Positions 47,912 to 58,182 are shown, numbered from the stretch's first letter. The stretch is 64,000 nucleotides of DNA from Arthrobacter oryzae (GCF_030812315.1 NZ_JAUSSM010000006.1:186001-250000), one strand, 5' to 3'. The notes: generated by a model from the sequence alone, not told the origin. Made by a program: numbers and translations.

Positions 47912-49206
47912 CGGGGGCTCTGAAGCTCATAGGAGGGGTGGAGCCGCTGCATGTAACCGGTGTCGTCCCGGCTCCTGATTCCGCAGTCCAAGTACTGGCG
48001 GTGCAGGCGTTCCAGCGCGTCACGGTCCACTTCGACCCCCAGGCCCGGGCCGGTGGGGACCTTGACGGCGCCGTCCTTGAATGTGAACACGCCGTTGGCA
48101 ATGACATCCTCCGATGGGTCCTTCCACGGCCAGTGGGTGTCGCACGCGTAGTCGAGGTTGGGGGTTGCAGCAGCCAGATGGACCATGGCGGCGAGGCTGA
48201 TTCCCAGGTGTGAATTTGAGTGCATGGACAGCCCCAGTCCGAATGTCTCGGTGATGCCGGCCAGGAACTGGGTGCGGCGGAGGCCGCCCCAGAAGTGGTG
48301 GTCCGAGAGGATGACATCCACTGCGCCGGCAGCCACGGCAGGCGCCACATCCTCGAAGCTGACCACGCACATGTTCGTCGCGAGGGGCATGTCGACTTCA
48401 CTGCGCACGGCCGCCATGCCTTCAATGCCGGGGGTGGGGTCCTCGAGGTACTCCAGAACGCCGTGCAGTTCCTTGCCCACGCGGATGGAGGTCTCCACTG
48501 TCCAAGCGCCGTTGGGATCGATGCGGAGGGGCAGGTCGGGAAATTCCGCGCGGAGGGCCTGGATGGCCGCGATCTCTTCTTCCGGCGCGAAGACGCCGGC
48601 CTTCAGCTTGAGCGCGCTGAAACCGTAGCGGTCCACCATTGTCCGCGCCTGCTTCACAATCCCGGCAGGGTCCAGGGCCGCACCCCAGGCGTCGTCTTCC
48701 TGGCCGGGGTGGCCCGCCCACTTGTAGAACAGGTATCCGCTGAACTGCACAGAGTCACGGACGGCGCCGCCGAGGAGGTCGCTGACCGGCCGGCCGAGGA
48801 GTTTGCCCTGGATATCCAAGGCTGCGACATCAAACGCGGACAGCACGCGGTCATTGGTGCTCGAACCGGTGACCATGCCGCTCATGCCGTGGCCGCCCTG
48901 GATGTTGTCCTGCTGCAGGGCTTGGGCGATCCGGCTGCGCAACCCGTTGATGTTGAAAACGTCTGTCCCGGGCAGGGCCGCTGCTGCGAGCTGGAGCCGG
49001 GCAATGTGGCCGGCATCGCCGTACGTTTCACCGAACCCTGAGACGCCAGCGTCCGTCTGGACCTCCACGATGGCCCGCAGCGCGAACGGTTCGTGGACGC
49101 CAACGGTGTTCAGGAGTGGCGGGTCCTTGAATGCCACCGGCGTGATGGAGACGCCGGTGATCCTGGCCTGGTTGACGTACTGGGCGGGATCGTATGCCTG
49201 GTCCAC
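47905..49206 (-). CDS. Enolase-superfamily dehydratase, glucarate-dehydratase-like
   Basis: From GTG 49206 (AGGAG about 9 nt upstream) the product has 433 residues; an in-frame start at 49257 lacks a ribosome-binding site. It has the MR/MLE fold and glucarate-dehydratase-type residues: KLKAG (general base Lys), RIDPNGAW and EDPT (metal ligands), ATNM, SDHHFWGG and HSNSHLGIS (His-Asp dyad). It would dehydrate an aldaric or aldonic acid, giving a 2-keto-3-deoxy acid. It differs clearly from the GudD at 55215. It is coupled to a hydroxyacid dehydrogenase, and the LysR gene at 49328 is divergent and probably regulates both. Confidence 0.85.
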   Translation of the reverse strand: MDQAYDPAQYVNQARITGVSITPVAFKDPPLLNTVGVHEPFALRAIVEVQTDAGVSGFGETYGDAGHIARLQLAAAALPGTDVFNINGLRSRIAQALQQDNIQGGHGMSGMVTGSSTNDRVLSAFDVAALDIQGKLLGRPVSDLLGGAVRDSVQFSGYLFYKWAGHPGQEDDAWGAALDPAGIVKQARTMVDRYGFSALKLKAGVFAPEEEIAAIQALRAEFPDLPLRIDPNGAWTVETSIRVGKELHGVLEYLEDPTPGIEGMAAVRSEVDMPLATNMCVVSFEDVAPAVAAGAVDVILSDHHFWGGLRRTQFLAGITETFGLGLSMHSNSHLGISLAAMVHLAAATPNLDYACDTHWPWKDPSEDVIANGVFTFKDGAVKVPTGPGLGVEVDRDALERLHRQYLDCGIRSRDDTGYMQRLHPSYELQSPRW

Positions 49207-49327
49207 TGCGCTGTGCTCCTTGGTTGGCTCGGGGGTTGATTTACCTGCTCCGTTCACCGACCATAAGGGGAGTCATCGATCCAAGTCCAAGCTAATTTGT
49301 GCACTCAACAATTCAGTAAAGGTATGA

Positions 49328-50239
49328 ATGTTCTCCCTATCCCAGTTAGAAGCGTTCGTGGCCGTCGCTGAAGAGCTCCACTTCGGCGCAGCCGCTGAGC
49401 GGCTCAACATGACTCAGCCGCCGCTGAGCCGGCAGATCCAGATGCTCGAGAAGAAGCTGGGAACCCAGCTCTTCGGCCGCACCAGCAGGAAAGTGGAGCT
49501 GACCGCCGCTGGTGCCACCCTGCTTCCGAGGGCACGGCAGATCCTGGACATGTGTATCAAGACTGACCTCGATGTCCGCAGGGTGTCCTCCGGTGAAGCA
49601 GGGGCCATCACGGTCGGCTACACGGCCATAGCGGGGCAGAGTGCACTGCCCCTGATGCTGCGGCGCGCTGCGGAGGGGATGCCGGGAGTGTCCTTTGTGC
49701 TCCGGGAACTGGTCTCAACCGACCAAATGGACGGACTGGTGAAGGGCAATGTGGACATCGGCCTGCTGCGGCCCATCGTCGCCCGGCCCGGCGTAGTGTC
49801 CCGGCCCCTCATGCAGGACCGTCTGGTGGTGGCGCTGCCCGAAGGGAGTTCACTGCTGGGCAACATGGCGGCGCCTAAGGGGGAGCCGCTGCCGCTTGGG
49901 TCGCTGGACCGGCTGCCGTTGCTGATGTATTCCACCAAGGAGGCCCGGTATTTCCACGACCTGGTGCTCCGGCTGTTCGCCAGCGCCGGAGCCCATGCCA
50001 ACATCACCCAGTATGCCAGCCAGGTGCCGGCTCTTCTGGCCTTTGTCCAGGCTGGCCTGGGGGTGACCCTTGTCCCCGCCTCGGCCATGGCTTTTGCCCC
50101 CGCGGGAGTGGAATTCCACGAGATCGACGGACGGCACGGCATCCAGGAGCTGAACCGGGTGGACCTCGAGTTGGCGTGGAACGAAGAAACGGCCAACCCC
50201 GCCGTCCTGCGGCTTCTCAGGTTAATCGAGACGTTCTGA
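49328..50239 (+). CDS. LysR-family transcriptional regulator (near glucarate-like dehydratase)
   Basis: The 303-residue protein begins with the LysR helix-turn-helix (SQLEAFVAVAEELHFGAAAERLNMTQPPLSRQIQMLE, recognition helix PPLSRQIQ) and has the LysR substrate-binding domain. It is divergent from the dehydratase-dehydrogenase operon, with a 121-bp shared upstream region. Such placement usually means it regulates that operon and itself. Its N-terminus is very like that of the LysR at 59237-60121. The upstream region has GTCCAAG at 49285-49291 but no GATACC partner. Confidence 0.93.
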   Translation: MFSLSQLEAFVAVAEELHFGAAAERLNMTQPPLSRQIQMLEKKLGTQLFGRTSRKVELTAAGATLLPRARQILDMCIKTDLDVRRVSSGEAGAITVGYTAIAGQSALPLMLRRAAEGMPGVSFVLRELVSTDQMDGLVKGNVDIGLLRPIVARPGVVSRPLMQDRLVVALPEGSSLLGNMAAPKGEPLPLGSLDRLPLLMYSTKEARYFHDLVLRLFASAGAHANITQYASQVPALLAFVQAGLGVTLVPASAMAFAPAGVEFHEIDGRHGIQELNRVDLELAWNEETANPAVLRLLRLIETF

Positions 50240-50248
50240 CCGGCACGC

Positions 50249-50944
50249 CTACTGGCGTCCGGCCCGGAGCCGCCGCCTCGAGTTGGCCAGGTGGCTGCGC
50301 ATGGCAGCCGACGACGACGGTTCGTCGCCTTCCGCGATGGCCGCATAGATGGACTCGTGCTCGTGGACCACCTGTTCGAAGTGGTCGCGGGCGTAGTGTT
50401 CGACGCCGGTCATTAGCCGAGTGCGGGGCATGGCGATCATTGTCTGGCCCAGCGACACGAGGCAGTCCGAGTAAAACGGGTTTCCTGACGCCGCGGCGAT
50501 TGCCTTGTGGAATTCGTAGTCGGACTTCATGGCATGCGCCGGGTGGTCGCCGCTTGCGGTGAACTCTTCCAAGGCGTTAAGCACGGCCTTCAGTTGCCGG
50601 TCCGTCCGGTTGCGGGCAGCCAGGGCGGCGGCCTCGGTCTCGACGCCGATGCGGAACTCCAGCAGGTGCAGCCGGTCCTCCATGCTGGCCACCGGCCGGC
50701 CTCCCGGCGCTGGCGGATCGCCGTGCGGGGGCGGGGTCAGCGCGAAGCTGCCCCGCCCGCGTTCGGTTTCCACGAGTCCTTCGGCCTGCAGCCGGGTCAG
50801 GGCGGCCCGGACTACGGTGCGGCTGACGCCGAACTCCCCGATCAGTGTGTTTTCGCTCGGAAGCTTGTCGCCGGGCTGGATGACGCCGTCAACGATGCGT
50901 GTGCGAAGATCGGCGGCGAGGTCCGCGGTCAGGTTCCGGCTCAT
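50249..50944 (-). CDS. GntR-family regulator, FCD type
   Basis: The 231-residue regulator has an N-terminal winged helix (LRTRIVDGVIQPGDKLPSENTLIGEFGVSRTVVRAALTRLQAEG) and a C-terminal FCD ligand domain with the metal-binding pattern HLLEFRIGVE...FHKAIAAASGNP...H. FCD GntR proteins sense organic acids such as glucarate, galactarate or gluconate. The gene lies 10 bp after the talarate dehydratase stop on the same strand, so it is cotranscribed and likely controls that operon through the palindrome at 52135-52153. The ATG at 50944 is used; the longer frame would overlap the dehydratase. Confidence 0.92.
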   Translation of the reverse strand: MSRNLTADLAADLRTRIVDGVIQPGDKLPSENTLIGEFGVSRTVVRAALTRLQAEGLVETERGRGSFALTPPPHGDPPAPGGRPVASMEDRLHLLEFRIGVETEAAALAARNRTDRQLKAVLNALEEFTASGDHPAHAMKSDYEFHKAIAAASGNPFYSDCLVSLGQTMIAMPRTRLMTGVEHYARDHFEQVVHEHESIYAAIAEGDEPSSSAAMRSHLANSRRRLRAGRQ

Positions 50945-50954
50945 GCGTTCAAGG

Positions 50955-52082
50955 TTACGCGCCGAACTCCACGGACTCGGTGGTCCAGGCGCGGGCCTGG
51001 TCACTGAGGGTCACGCCAAGGCCCGGGCGGTCCGGAACCAGCATACGGCCGTTCTTGGTTTCGAGGCGTTCGTTGAACAGCGGGTCCAGCCAGTCGAAGT
51101 GCTCCACCCACGGTTCGCGCGGGTAGGCGGCGGCGAGATGAAGGTGGATCTCCATGGCGAAGTGCGGCGCGAGTCCCAGTCCCCGCTCGTCCGCCAGAGC
51201 GGCAAGGCGCAGGAACTGGGTGATGCCGCCTACGCGGGGTGCGTCGGGCTGGATGATGTCGCAGCCGTTGGCGTTGATGAGGCCCTTGTGCTCGGCGACG
51301 GAGGCCAGCATCTCGCCGGTGGCGATGGGGGTGTCAAGGACGTTGGCCAGGTGGGCGTGGCCTTCGAAGTCGTAGGCGTCCAGCGGCTCTTCGATCCAGA
51401 TGAGGTTGAACTCCTCCAGTTGCCGGCCCATCCGCAGGGCGGTGGCGCGGTCCCACTGCTGGTTGGCATCCACCATGAGCGGCACGTCCCAGCCGATGTG
51501 TTCGCGGATTCCGGCGACGCGGTGCAGGTCCTCTTTGCTGTCCGGGAGGCCGACCTTGATCTTGATGCCGCCGATCCCTTCATCGATGGACTGGGTGGCG
51601 CGTGCCTTGACCTCGTCAAGTGAAGCGTTGAGGAAGCCGCCGGACGTGTTGTAGGTCTGGACGGAGTCGCGGTAGGAACCCAGGAGCTTGGCCAGCGGCA
51701 GGCCGGCGCGCTTGGCCTTGAGGTCATAGAGGGCGATGTCGATGGCGGCGAGTGCCTGGGTGGCTACACCGGAGCGGCCCACGGAAGCACCGGCCCAGAG
51801 GAGCTTGGTGTAGATCTTGCCGATGTCGTTGGGGTCCTCGCCGATGATGCCCTCGGCCACCTCCTTGGCGTGCGCGTACTGGGCGGGTCCGCCTGCGCGC
51901 TTGGAGTAGCTGAAGCCGATGCCGCTGTGTCCCTGCTCCGTGGTGATTTCTGCGAAGAGGAAGGCCACCTCCGTCATGGGCTTCTGGCGGCCGGTGAACA
52001 CCTTGGCGTCACTGATCGGCACGGCCAGAGGGAGTCTCGCAGTGGAAAGTTTTACGTGGCGGATGAGGTCTACGGTGCTCAT
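50955..52082 (-). CDS. L-talarate/galactarate dehydratase (enolase superfamily)
   Basis: The 375-residue protein has the MR-type active site: GIKIKVGLP (KxK base), DANQQWD, EEPLDAYD and ATGEML metal or catalytic positions, and PHFAMEIHLHLA with the catalytic His. The overall pattern matches the L-talarate/galactarate dehydratase family, which makes 5-keto-4-deoxyglucarate from galactarate or its talarate counterpart. AGGAG lies 6 nt before the ATG. It is the first gene of a two-gene operon with the GntR regulator, and its promoter has the palindrome at 52135-52153. Its product would enter the KdgD pathway. Confidence 0.88.
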   Translation of the reverse strand: MSTVDLIRHVKLSTARLPLAVPISDAKVFTGRQKPMTEVAFLFAEITTEQGHSGIGFSYSKRAGGPAQYAHAKEVAEGIIGEDPNDIGKIYTKLLWAGASVGRSGVATQALAAIDIALYDLKAKRAGLPLAKLLGSYRDSVQTYNTSGGFLNASLDEVKARATQSIDEGIGGIKIKVGLPDSKEDLHRVAGIREHIGWDVPLMVDANQQWDRATALRMGRQLEEFNLIWIEEPLDAYDFEGHAHLANVLDTPIATGEMLASVAEHKGLINANGCDIIQPDAPRVGGITQFLRLAALADERGLGLAPHFAMEIHLHLAAAYPREPWVEHFDWLDPLFNERLETKNGRMLVPDRPGLGVTLSDQARAWTTESVEFGA

Positions 52083-52134
52083 GAGTGCTCCTTGAAAGCA
52101 GGACGTCCGGGCTACATTGCCCTCCTACTTAGCG

Positions 52135-52153
52135 TACAAGTTATAAACTTGTA
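52135..52153. promoter_or_regulatory. Palindromic GntR-type operator
   Basis: TACAAGTT (52135-52142), ATA, AACTTGTA (52146-52153) form a perfect 8-bp inverted repeat with 3-bp spacer, 53 bp before the talarate/galactarate dehydratase start. TTACAAG follows at 52154-52160, an extra half-site. The size and symmetry suit a dimeric GntR regulator, and the adjacent operon encodes one. Confidence 0.7.
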
Positions 52154-52168
52154 TTACAAGTGTCGACC

Positions 52169-54090
52169 TCATGTTCGATCGTGGTTGCGGCGTGGTTTTT
52201 GGTGTGGGTCGATGTGGGGTGGCGGGATGAACCAGGGGATGCCGGTTTTGACCTGGATGGTCCAGTTTTCTTTGTGGATGAGGTGGTGGTGATGGGAGCA
52301 GAGGAAAGTTCCGTTGTCGGTGCCGGTGGGTCCGCCGTGTGACCAGTAGGTGATGTGGTGGGCTTCGCACCAGGTGGCGGGGATGGTGCAGGCGGGGAAC
52401 GCGCAGCCCTGGTCGCGGGCGGTGATGGCTTTGCGGATGTGCGGGGGGAAAATCCTTGTGAAGTGCGGCCGATGTCCAGGATGCGGCCTTCGCTGCCGAG
52501 CAGGACGGGGATGATGTCGGCGTCGCAGGCGATCTTCCGGACCGTGGAGGCCGGAATGGGTCCGGTGAACGTGAACGACCCGGTGCCCGGGATGCCGGGG
52601 ATGCTCGCCGGGAATCCGCCGATGGAGGGGCTGTCGTTGGTACTTGTTCCGGTGCCTGCGGCCGGGGTGCGGTGGCGGGGTCCTTGGGCGGTGGTGTGCT
52701 CGAGGCGGTCCAGGAGGTCGCGGTAGTCGATGGTGACCATGACCTGCGGGCGGAGTCCTCCCGCGGCCGGGAGTGCGCCGGTGGTCAGGGCCGCTTTGCA
52801 GGCGCCGACGAGGCCGTCCAGGAGCCGCTGCGGCCGGGTCCGCCGGTCCAGATCCTGGCCCTGAACCAGGTCCAGGTCCTGGTCCTGGGCAGCTTCTCTG
52901 CTGGCGGCCGCGTCCGGGCCTTCGCTGGTGTCCTGCCTGGCGGTTCCGTCTGCTCGGGTACCGCCGCCCTCCGCGTTGGCGCCGTCGGTGCCGCCTGCCC
53001 GGGTGCGGGGGTTGGTGGCGGTGTTCATCACGGTCAGCAGTGATTCGTACTGGTCCGGGGTGGCGAAGATTTCCAGATGGTGGAGTCCGCGGCGGGCGCG
53101 GCGGAGGAATACGCCCTGCCGGCGGTGGAGTTCCTCTTCGGAGGGTTCGGATCCGTCCTGGTCGATCGCGTCGGTCCATTGCCGGGCGACGCGGGTGAGG
53201 AAGTCCGTGTCGTTTTCGGCCGCGGTGCGGGTCAGGGCATGTTCCATCCGGGCAGTGGTGTCCTCGTCGGCGTGGTGCCGGACCCGCTCCAGGGCAAGGG
53301 TGATGATGGTCGCGGGCCGGGACGCGACGGTCCCGGCGGTAACAGCGGCGGCGAGTTCGGGCCGCACCGTAGGCCCGGTGTGACCGGCGAACCCGGCACG
53401 GGGCAGCAGATCGGCCGCGAGAGCCATCCTGCGCCGGGCCTCGGCGACACTGATCCGCAGCCTGGACCGGAGGAACTCCGCAGCGTTCCGGCACCCGTCA
53501 TCGGCAGGGTCCGGTCCCGCAACGGTTGACGCTTGGCCGGCGGCGGCCGGCGCCTGGGGCGAAGCGGCCGTCTCGGCCTTTTCGCCCGATTCGGCCGTTT
53601 CGGTCGTTTCTGCGCCCCATCCCGTGACCCAGCCGGCAGCCCGGCCAGCCCCGCCCGAGCCCGCTGACCCCGCCGCTCCTGAGCCGACTGCGGCCGAGCG
53701 CGCTGCCGCTGCGGCTTCACGCCGGGTCCGGTCCACTGCCCCGGCCGCGACGATCTGCAGGTATTCGACTACCCGGGAGACTTCCTCGACGTGGCCGGCG
53801 AAGTCCGCAGCCTCGCGGAAGCTCAACAGCGCGGCGTCCTCGGCCGCCGTCGAACCGATCCCCTTGAGCAGCTCAAGGCTCCTGGCGAGATCACCGGACC
53901 CGCCGCCGTCGGACGCTGCTTCAAGTGGATGCTGGCGTCCCGCAGGGACACTGCGAAGGCCGCGGACGCGCGCGTTAAACGGTTGAGGAGCCGGCGGTTG
54001 AACAGCAGGAGGCTGAACAGCGGAACCGGCAGCGGGCAGTTTGGCCCACCGCAATGCCCCTCCTGCTGCAGAATCCCCCACGGCTTCCAT
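52169..54090 (-). pseudogene. DUF222 / HNH endonuclease gene split by a frameshift
   Basis: The N-terminal frame (start 54090) has the DUF222 domain and runs through GRILDIGRT near 52465. It then loses homology. The HNH domain (CAFPACTIPATWCEAHHITYWS, DNGTFLCSHHHHLIHKE) continues in another frame ending at 52169. Restoring one T in AATCCTTGTG (52451-52460, plus strand) would give RTSQRIFPPHIRKAI, the usual joint. So a one-base deletion or a sequencing error separates the two parts. DUF222/HNH genes are multi-copy in Arthrobacter and often variable. The N-terminal linker (about residues 50-200) is unusually Ala/Gly-rich. Confidence 0.75.
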
Positions 54091-54151
54091 GAACTAAGTC
54101 TGCCGCGGGGGTATGACAGTAAGGCCGCCCCGGAGACACTGAACCAAGGAG

Positions 54152-55072
54152 CTAGTGAACCAACCAGGCGACCACGAGCAGCGCGCCGATGCTCAACAGC
54201 GTGGTGCAGAGGATCACGTCGCGCGCAACGGTCATTCCTCGGCCGTAGGGTGACGCGAAAAGGAACACGTTCTGGGCAGTGGGCAGCGCAGCCATGATGA
54301 CGCTCGCCAGCAGGTGCTGCCCCTCCAGCCCGAAGACGAAGCGGCCCAGGACCCACACAACGAGCGGCATCCCGGCAATCTTCAGGAACGTGGCCACGAG
54401 GGTTTCAGTGCGGCCGTCACCCTTCTGCAGCGGGGCCCGCCCGGCGAGTGACAGTCCGAAGGCAAGCAGCACCATCGGAACGGCTCCACCGGCCAGCATG
54501 TCGATGGGCTTCTGCAGCAGCTCAGGGGCGGTCCAGCCCGTCAGTGCGACGGCGGCGCCCAGGCCGGAGGCGATGATCATCGGGTTGGCGAAGGGCTGAA
54601 GAAGAAGCTTCTTCCAGGAGATTTTGGAGCCGGAGGCCACGCCCAGCACCGTGAGGTAGAAGGGCGCCATCACCAGGATCTGCACGAGGAGCACGGGCGC
54701 AACGTGCTGTGCCGTGCCCACGGCGTAGAGGGACACCGGGATGCCGATGTTGTTCGCGTTCGCATAGCTGCTGGCCATGGCGCCCACCGCAGTTTCGGCT
54801 GCCGGGCGGCGGAAGAACAGGAAGCTTGCCAGGCAATAAAGGAGCCCCACTATCGCTGCCGAGAGCAGCGCCAGCGGGGCGTCCGTCCCGAGTGCGGCCC
54901 GGATATCGCTGCCGGCAACCACTGTGAACAGCAGTGCCGGATTGGTGACGTAGTAGGCGGTGCGGGTCAGGGCGCCCTGTATTTCAGGCCCCAGAATCCG
55001 GAGCCTGGCTGCCAAATAGCCCACGGCAATGACGGCGGAGATGATCAGTATTCCGGAGACAACGCCGCCCAA
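54152..55072 (-). CDS. AEC-family (auxin efflux carrier-like) transporter
   Basis: The 306-residue protein has about ten hydrophobic helices with a short N-terminal extracellular end. The family region SGILIISAVIAVGYLAARLRILGPE and the central VTNPALLFTVV block match AEC permeases, which transport organic acids such as malate, malonate or auxin-like compounds. It lies downstream of gudD on the same strand, but beyond a strong hairpin, so its expression may be separate. Organic-anion export or uptake in the sugar-acid region is plausible. Confidence 0.82.
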   Translation of the reverse strand: MGGVVSGILIISAVIAVGYLAARLRILGPEIQGALTRTAYYVTNPALLFTVVAGSDIRAALGTDAPLALLSAAIVGLLYCLASFLFFRRPAAETAVGAMASSYANANNIGIPVSLYAVGTAQHVAPVLLVQILVMAPFYLTVLGVASGSKISWKKLLLQPFANPMIIASGLGAAVALTGWTAPELLQKPIDMLAGGAVPMVLLAFGLSLAGRAPLQKGDGRTETLVATFLKIAGMPLVVWVLGRFVFGLEGQHLLASVIMAALPTAQNVFLFASPYGRGMTVARDVILCTTLLSIGALLVVAWLVH

Positions 55073-55138
55073 AATGCGCCCTTCTATTTAGCTGTCTATT
55101 TAGGTGTTGCATGAATCGTAAGCACCACCGAGGTGGGT

Positions 55139-55190
55139 TTCCGCACGGCCGTCTCCCTGTTGCGGGGGGGGGAGGGCCGGCCGTGCGGAA
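55139..55190 (-). terminator. Hairpin downstream of gudD
   Basis: TTCCGCACGGCCG (55139-55151) pairs with CGGCCGTGCGGAA (55178-55190), a 13-bp perfect stem with a 26-nt loop that contains a run of nine G. It lies 25 bp after the gudD stop. There is no T-run, so it may be a Rho-assisted or stabilising structure. Confidence 0.6.
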
Positions 55191-55214
55191 GTTGGGACCT
55201 GGGCGAACCAGGAG

Positions 55215-56543
55215 TTAGCGCACCAGGCAGGGGCGCTTCGGATCGAAGGCCCAGCCGTCGATGTAGTACTGCATGCCGATGCTGTCGTCGCGGGCATCCA
55301 GGCCGCGCTCCAAGTACAGCTGGTGTGCTTTGTCCAGGGCATCGCGGTCCAGCTCGATGCCCAGCCCGGGAACGTTCGGAACCTCGATGGCGCCGTCCTT
55401 GATCTGCAGCGGTTCCTTGGTGAGCCCCTGCCCGTCCTGCCAGATCCAATGCGTGTCCAGCGCGGTGATCTCGCCCGGTGCGGCTGCCCCGGTGTGCGTG
55501 AACATGGCCAGCGAAATATCGAAGTGGTTGTTCGAGTGCGAGCCCCAGGTGAGCCCGAATTCATGGCACAGCTGCGCCACCCGGACAGAACCGTGCATGG
55601 TCCAGAAGTGGGGGTCCGCCAGGGGAATGTCAACGGCGTTGCTGCGGATGGCGTGGGACATTTCGCGCCAGTCCGTGGCAATCATGTTGGTGGCAGTCTT
55701 TAGCCCGGTGGCGCGGCGGAACTCCGCCATCACTTCGCGCCCGGAGAAGCGCCCTTCGGCGCCGCAGGGGTCCTCGGCGTAGGCCACCACGCCCTGCATC
55801 CGCTTGCCCAGCCGGATGGCTTCGTCCAGCAGCCATCCGCCGTTCGGGTCGAGGGTGACCCTGGCCTCGGGGAAGCGCTTGGCCAGTGCGGTGACGACGT
55901 CCACCTCGTCGTCGCCGGACAGCACGCCGCCCTTCAGCTTGAAGTCGGTGAACCCGTAGCGTTCCTGCGCGGCTTCCGCCAACGCAACCACCGCTGCAGG
56001 TGTCATGGCCTCCTGCCGCCGCAGCCTCTCCCAGCGGTCTGCCGGGGCATCCTCCACGAGGTACGGCAGATCCGTCCGCCGGCGGTCGCCGATGAAGAAG
56101 AGGTAGCCGAGCATGGGGACCGAACTGCGCTGCTGCCCGTCGCCGAGCAGTTCCGCGACCGGGACGCCCAGGAACTGGCCGTGGAGGTCCAGCAGGGCCG
56201 ATTCGACGGCGGTGACGGCGTGGACGGTGGTGCGGAGGTCGAAGGTCTGCAGCCCGCGGCCGCCCGCGTCACGGTCTGCGAACTCCGCCGCGATCTCGCG
56301 CAGCAGGGAACGGTAGCGGGCCACCGGCTTGCCGGAGATGAAGGCCCCGGCTTCCTCGATGGTGGTGCGGATCTTCTCGCCACCGGGGACCTCGCCGAGG
56401 CCGGAGCGGCCGTCCGAGTCGGTAATGATCACCACGTTGCGGGTGAAGAATGGTCCGTGTGCGCCGCTGAGGTTCATCAGCATGCTGTCGTAGCCCGCGA
56501 CAGGAACTACCTCAACCTTGGCGATCGTGGGCTGGGTGCTCAT
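55215..56543 (-). CDS. gudD: D-glucarate dehydratase GudD
   Basis: The 442-residue enzyme matches GudD through its C-terminus, [10 protein letters not shown]. Catalytic segments are [10 protein letters not shown] (KxK), LDPNGGWL and EDPCG (metal ligands), [19 protein letters not shown], and [17 protein letters not shown] with the His-Asp dyad. It converts D-glucarate to 5-keto-4-deoxyglucarate. It is last of kdgD, the aldehyde dehydrogenase and gudD, overlapping the dehydrogenase by 4 bp. With KdgD and the dehydrogenase it completes the route to 2-oxoglutarate. Confidence 0.94.
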   Translation of the reverse strand: MSTQPTIAKVEVVPVAGYDSMLMNLSGAHGPFFTRNVVIITDSDGRSGLGEVPGGEKIRTTIEEAGAFISGKPVARYRSLLREIAAEFADRDAGGRGLQTFDLRTTVHAVTAVESALLDLHGQFLGVPVAELLGDGQQRSSVPMLGYLFFIGDRRRTDLPYLVEDAPADRWERLRRQEAMTPAAVVALAEAAQERYGFTDFKLKGGVLSGDDEVDVVTALAKRFPEARVTLDPNGGWLLDEAIRLGKRMQGVVAYAEDPCGAEGRFSGREVMAEFRRATGLKTATNMIATDWREMSHAIRSNAVDIPLADPHFWTMHGSVRVAQLCHEFGLTWGSHSNNHFDISLAMFTHTGAAAPGEITALDTHWIWQDGQGLTKEPLQIKDGAIEVPNVPGLGIELDRDALDKAHQLYLERGLDARDDSIGMQYYIDGWAFDPKRPCLVR

Positions 56544-58156
56544 GCGTTGACCTCGTCCTTTGCGTCGGCTGCGGCTTCGACCGTTCCGTCGATCCGGCGG
56601 TTCAGGTGCCAGGGGTTGGCGTCCTGGAGCGGTGATGGAAGCAGTTCCTGGGGCAGGTTCTGGTAGGCCACCGGCCGCAGGAAACGGTTGATCGCCAGTG
56701 TTCCCACGGAGGTGGTCCTGGTGTCGGAGGTTGCGGGGAAGGGGCCGCCGTGGACCATGGCGTGGCCCACTTCGACGCCGGTGGGCCAGCCGTTGACGAT
56801 GATCCGCCCCACCTTCTGCTCGAGCGCAGGGATGAGCTGGGCCGCCGTCGGGTAGTCCTCTTCGGTGAGCTGCAGGGACGCGGTGAGCTGGCCCTCGAGC
56901 CGGTTGGTGGCCGCGACCAGTTCTTCCACGGTGCTGTAGCGGATGACGAGGGACGCGGCGCCGAAGATCTCGGCGTGCAGCACGTGGTTGCTGACAAAAT
57001 CGGCGATGTCGGTCCCGAAGATGGTCGGCGCCGGAGCGTTTTCGGTGGGACCGGCCGAGCCCTGGCCGACGACGGTCACGTTGTCGGCGGATCCGAGCGC
57101 TGTGGCGCCGGCGTTCCAGGACGCGGCGATGCCTTCGGTCAGCATGGTCTGGCCGGCACAGGCGGATACTGCCCGTCCGACGGCGGCAGCCAGTTTGTCG
57201 CCTGCTTCGCCGGCCGGGGCGAACAGCAGTCCGGGGGACGTGCAGAGCTGTCCGGAGCTGCCGGTGACAGCGGTGACGTACTGCTGCGCCAGTGCATCAA
57301 TTTGTTCGGCGGAGCCGTTCAGGGCGCCGGGGAAGACGAAGACCGGGTTGAGCGAGGACATTTCCGCGTAGACCGGGATGGGCTCCGGGCGTGCCGCCGC
57401 GGTGCGCATGAGGGCGATACCGGCGCTCTGGGAGCCGGTGAAGCCCACGGCCTTGATGGCCGGGTCCGCCACAAGGGCCTGGCCGATGCTGGCGCCGGGG
57501 CCGTAGATCAAGGAGAAGACGCCGGGGTGGAGCCCGGAGTCACGGACGGCCTTAGCGATGGCCTGGCCGACGAGCTCACTGGTGCCAGGGTGGGCGTTGT
57601 GGGCCTTAAAGACCACGGGACAGCCGGCCGCGAGGGCCGAGGCGGTGTCCCCTCCCGCCGTCGAGAAGGCCAGCGGGAAGTTGCTGGCGCCGAAGACAGC
57701 CACCGGACCCAGCGGGATCTGGCGCTGGCGGATGTCGGCGCGGGGGAGTGGCGTGCGCTCCGGCATGGCCGGGTCGATGCGGACGCCGCGGAAGTCGCCC
57801 TGGCGGACCACGGAGGCGAACAGGCGGAGCTGACCGGTGGTGCGGGCACGTTCGCCCTGCAGCCGGGCGGCGGGAAGGCCTGTCTCCTGGCCGGCCCGGA
57901 TGATGAGCTCGTCGCCGATGGCCTCGATGTTGCTGGCGATGGCTTCCAGGAAGCCGGCGTGCGTCTCGGGATCGAGGGTGCTGAATGACGCGTACGCCTC
58001 GGCGGCCGCAGCAGTGGCGGTCTTGAGCTGCTCTTCGGTGAGCAGGGTGTACGCAGGTTCAAGCTGTTCGTTGCTCGCGGGGTTGAAGCCAAAGGCTGTC
58101 TTGCCTTCGCCTGCGACGGCCTGCCCTGCGATGAGGGAATGTCCGGTGAGTGTCAC
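56540..58156 (-). CDS. 2-oxoglutarate semialdehyde dehydrogenase (aldehyde dehydrogenase family)
   Basis: At 538 residues it belongs to the long aldehyde-dehydrogenase type that oxidises 2-oxoglutarate semialdehyde (2,5-dioxovalerate) to 2-oxoglutarate. The cofactor region [16 protein letters not shown], the catalytic Glu in YAEMSSLNP and Cys in GQLCTSPG are seen. The GTG start has AGGAG 8 nt upstream. It lies between kdgD and gudD, which is the natural order for this pathway, so the substrate is well supported by context. Confidence 0.92.
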   Translation of the reverse strand: MTLTGHSLIAGQAVAGEGKTAFGFNPASNEQLEPAYTLLTEEQLKTATAAAAEAYASFSTLDPETHAGFLEAIASNIEAIGDELIIRAGQETGLPAARLQGERARTTGQLRLFASVVRQGDFRGVRIDPAMPERTPLPRADIRQRQIPLGPVAVFGASNFPLAFSTAGGDTASALAAGCPVVFKAHNAHPGTSELVGQAIAKAVRDSGLHPGVFSLIYGPGASIGQALVADPAIKAVGFTGSQSAGIALMRTAAARPEPIPVYAEMSSLNPVFVFPGALNGSAEQIDALAQQYVTAVTGSSGQLCTSPGLLFAPAGEAGDKLAAAVGRAVSACAGQTMLTEGIAASWNAGATALGSADNVTVVGQGSAGPTENAPAPTIFGTDIADFVSNHVLHAEIFGAASLVIRYSTVEELVAATNRLEGQLTASLQLTEEDYPTAAQLIPALEQKVGRIIVNGWPTGVEVGHAMVHGGPFPATSDTRTTSVGTLAINRFLRPVAYQNLPQELLPSPLQDANPWHLNRRIDGTVEAAADAKDEVNA

Positions 58157-58182
58157 TGTGGTTACTCCTAAGAGATGGTGGA

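Noticed and set aside
49285..49316. A fifth copy of the 31-bp motif before the LysR at 49328
   Set aside because: GTCCAAG is present, but GATRCC is absent at the fixed distance. It may be a diverged site for the paralogous LysR, but it does not meet the pattern.
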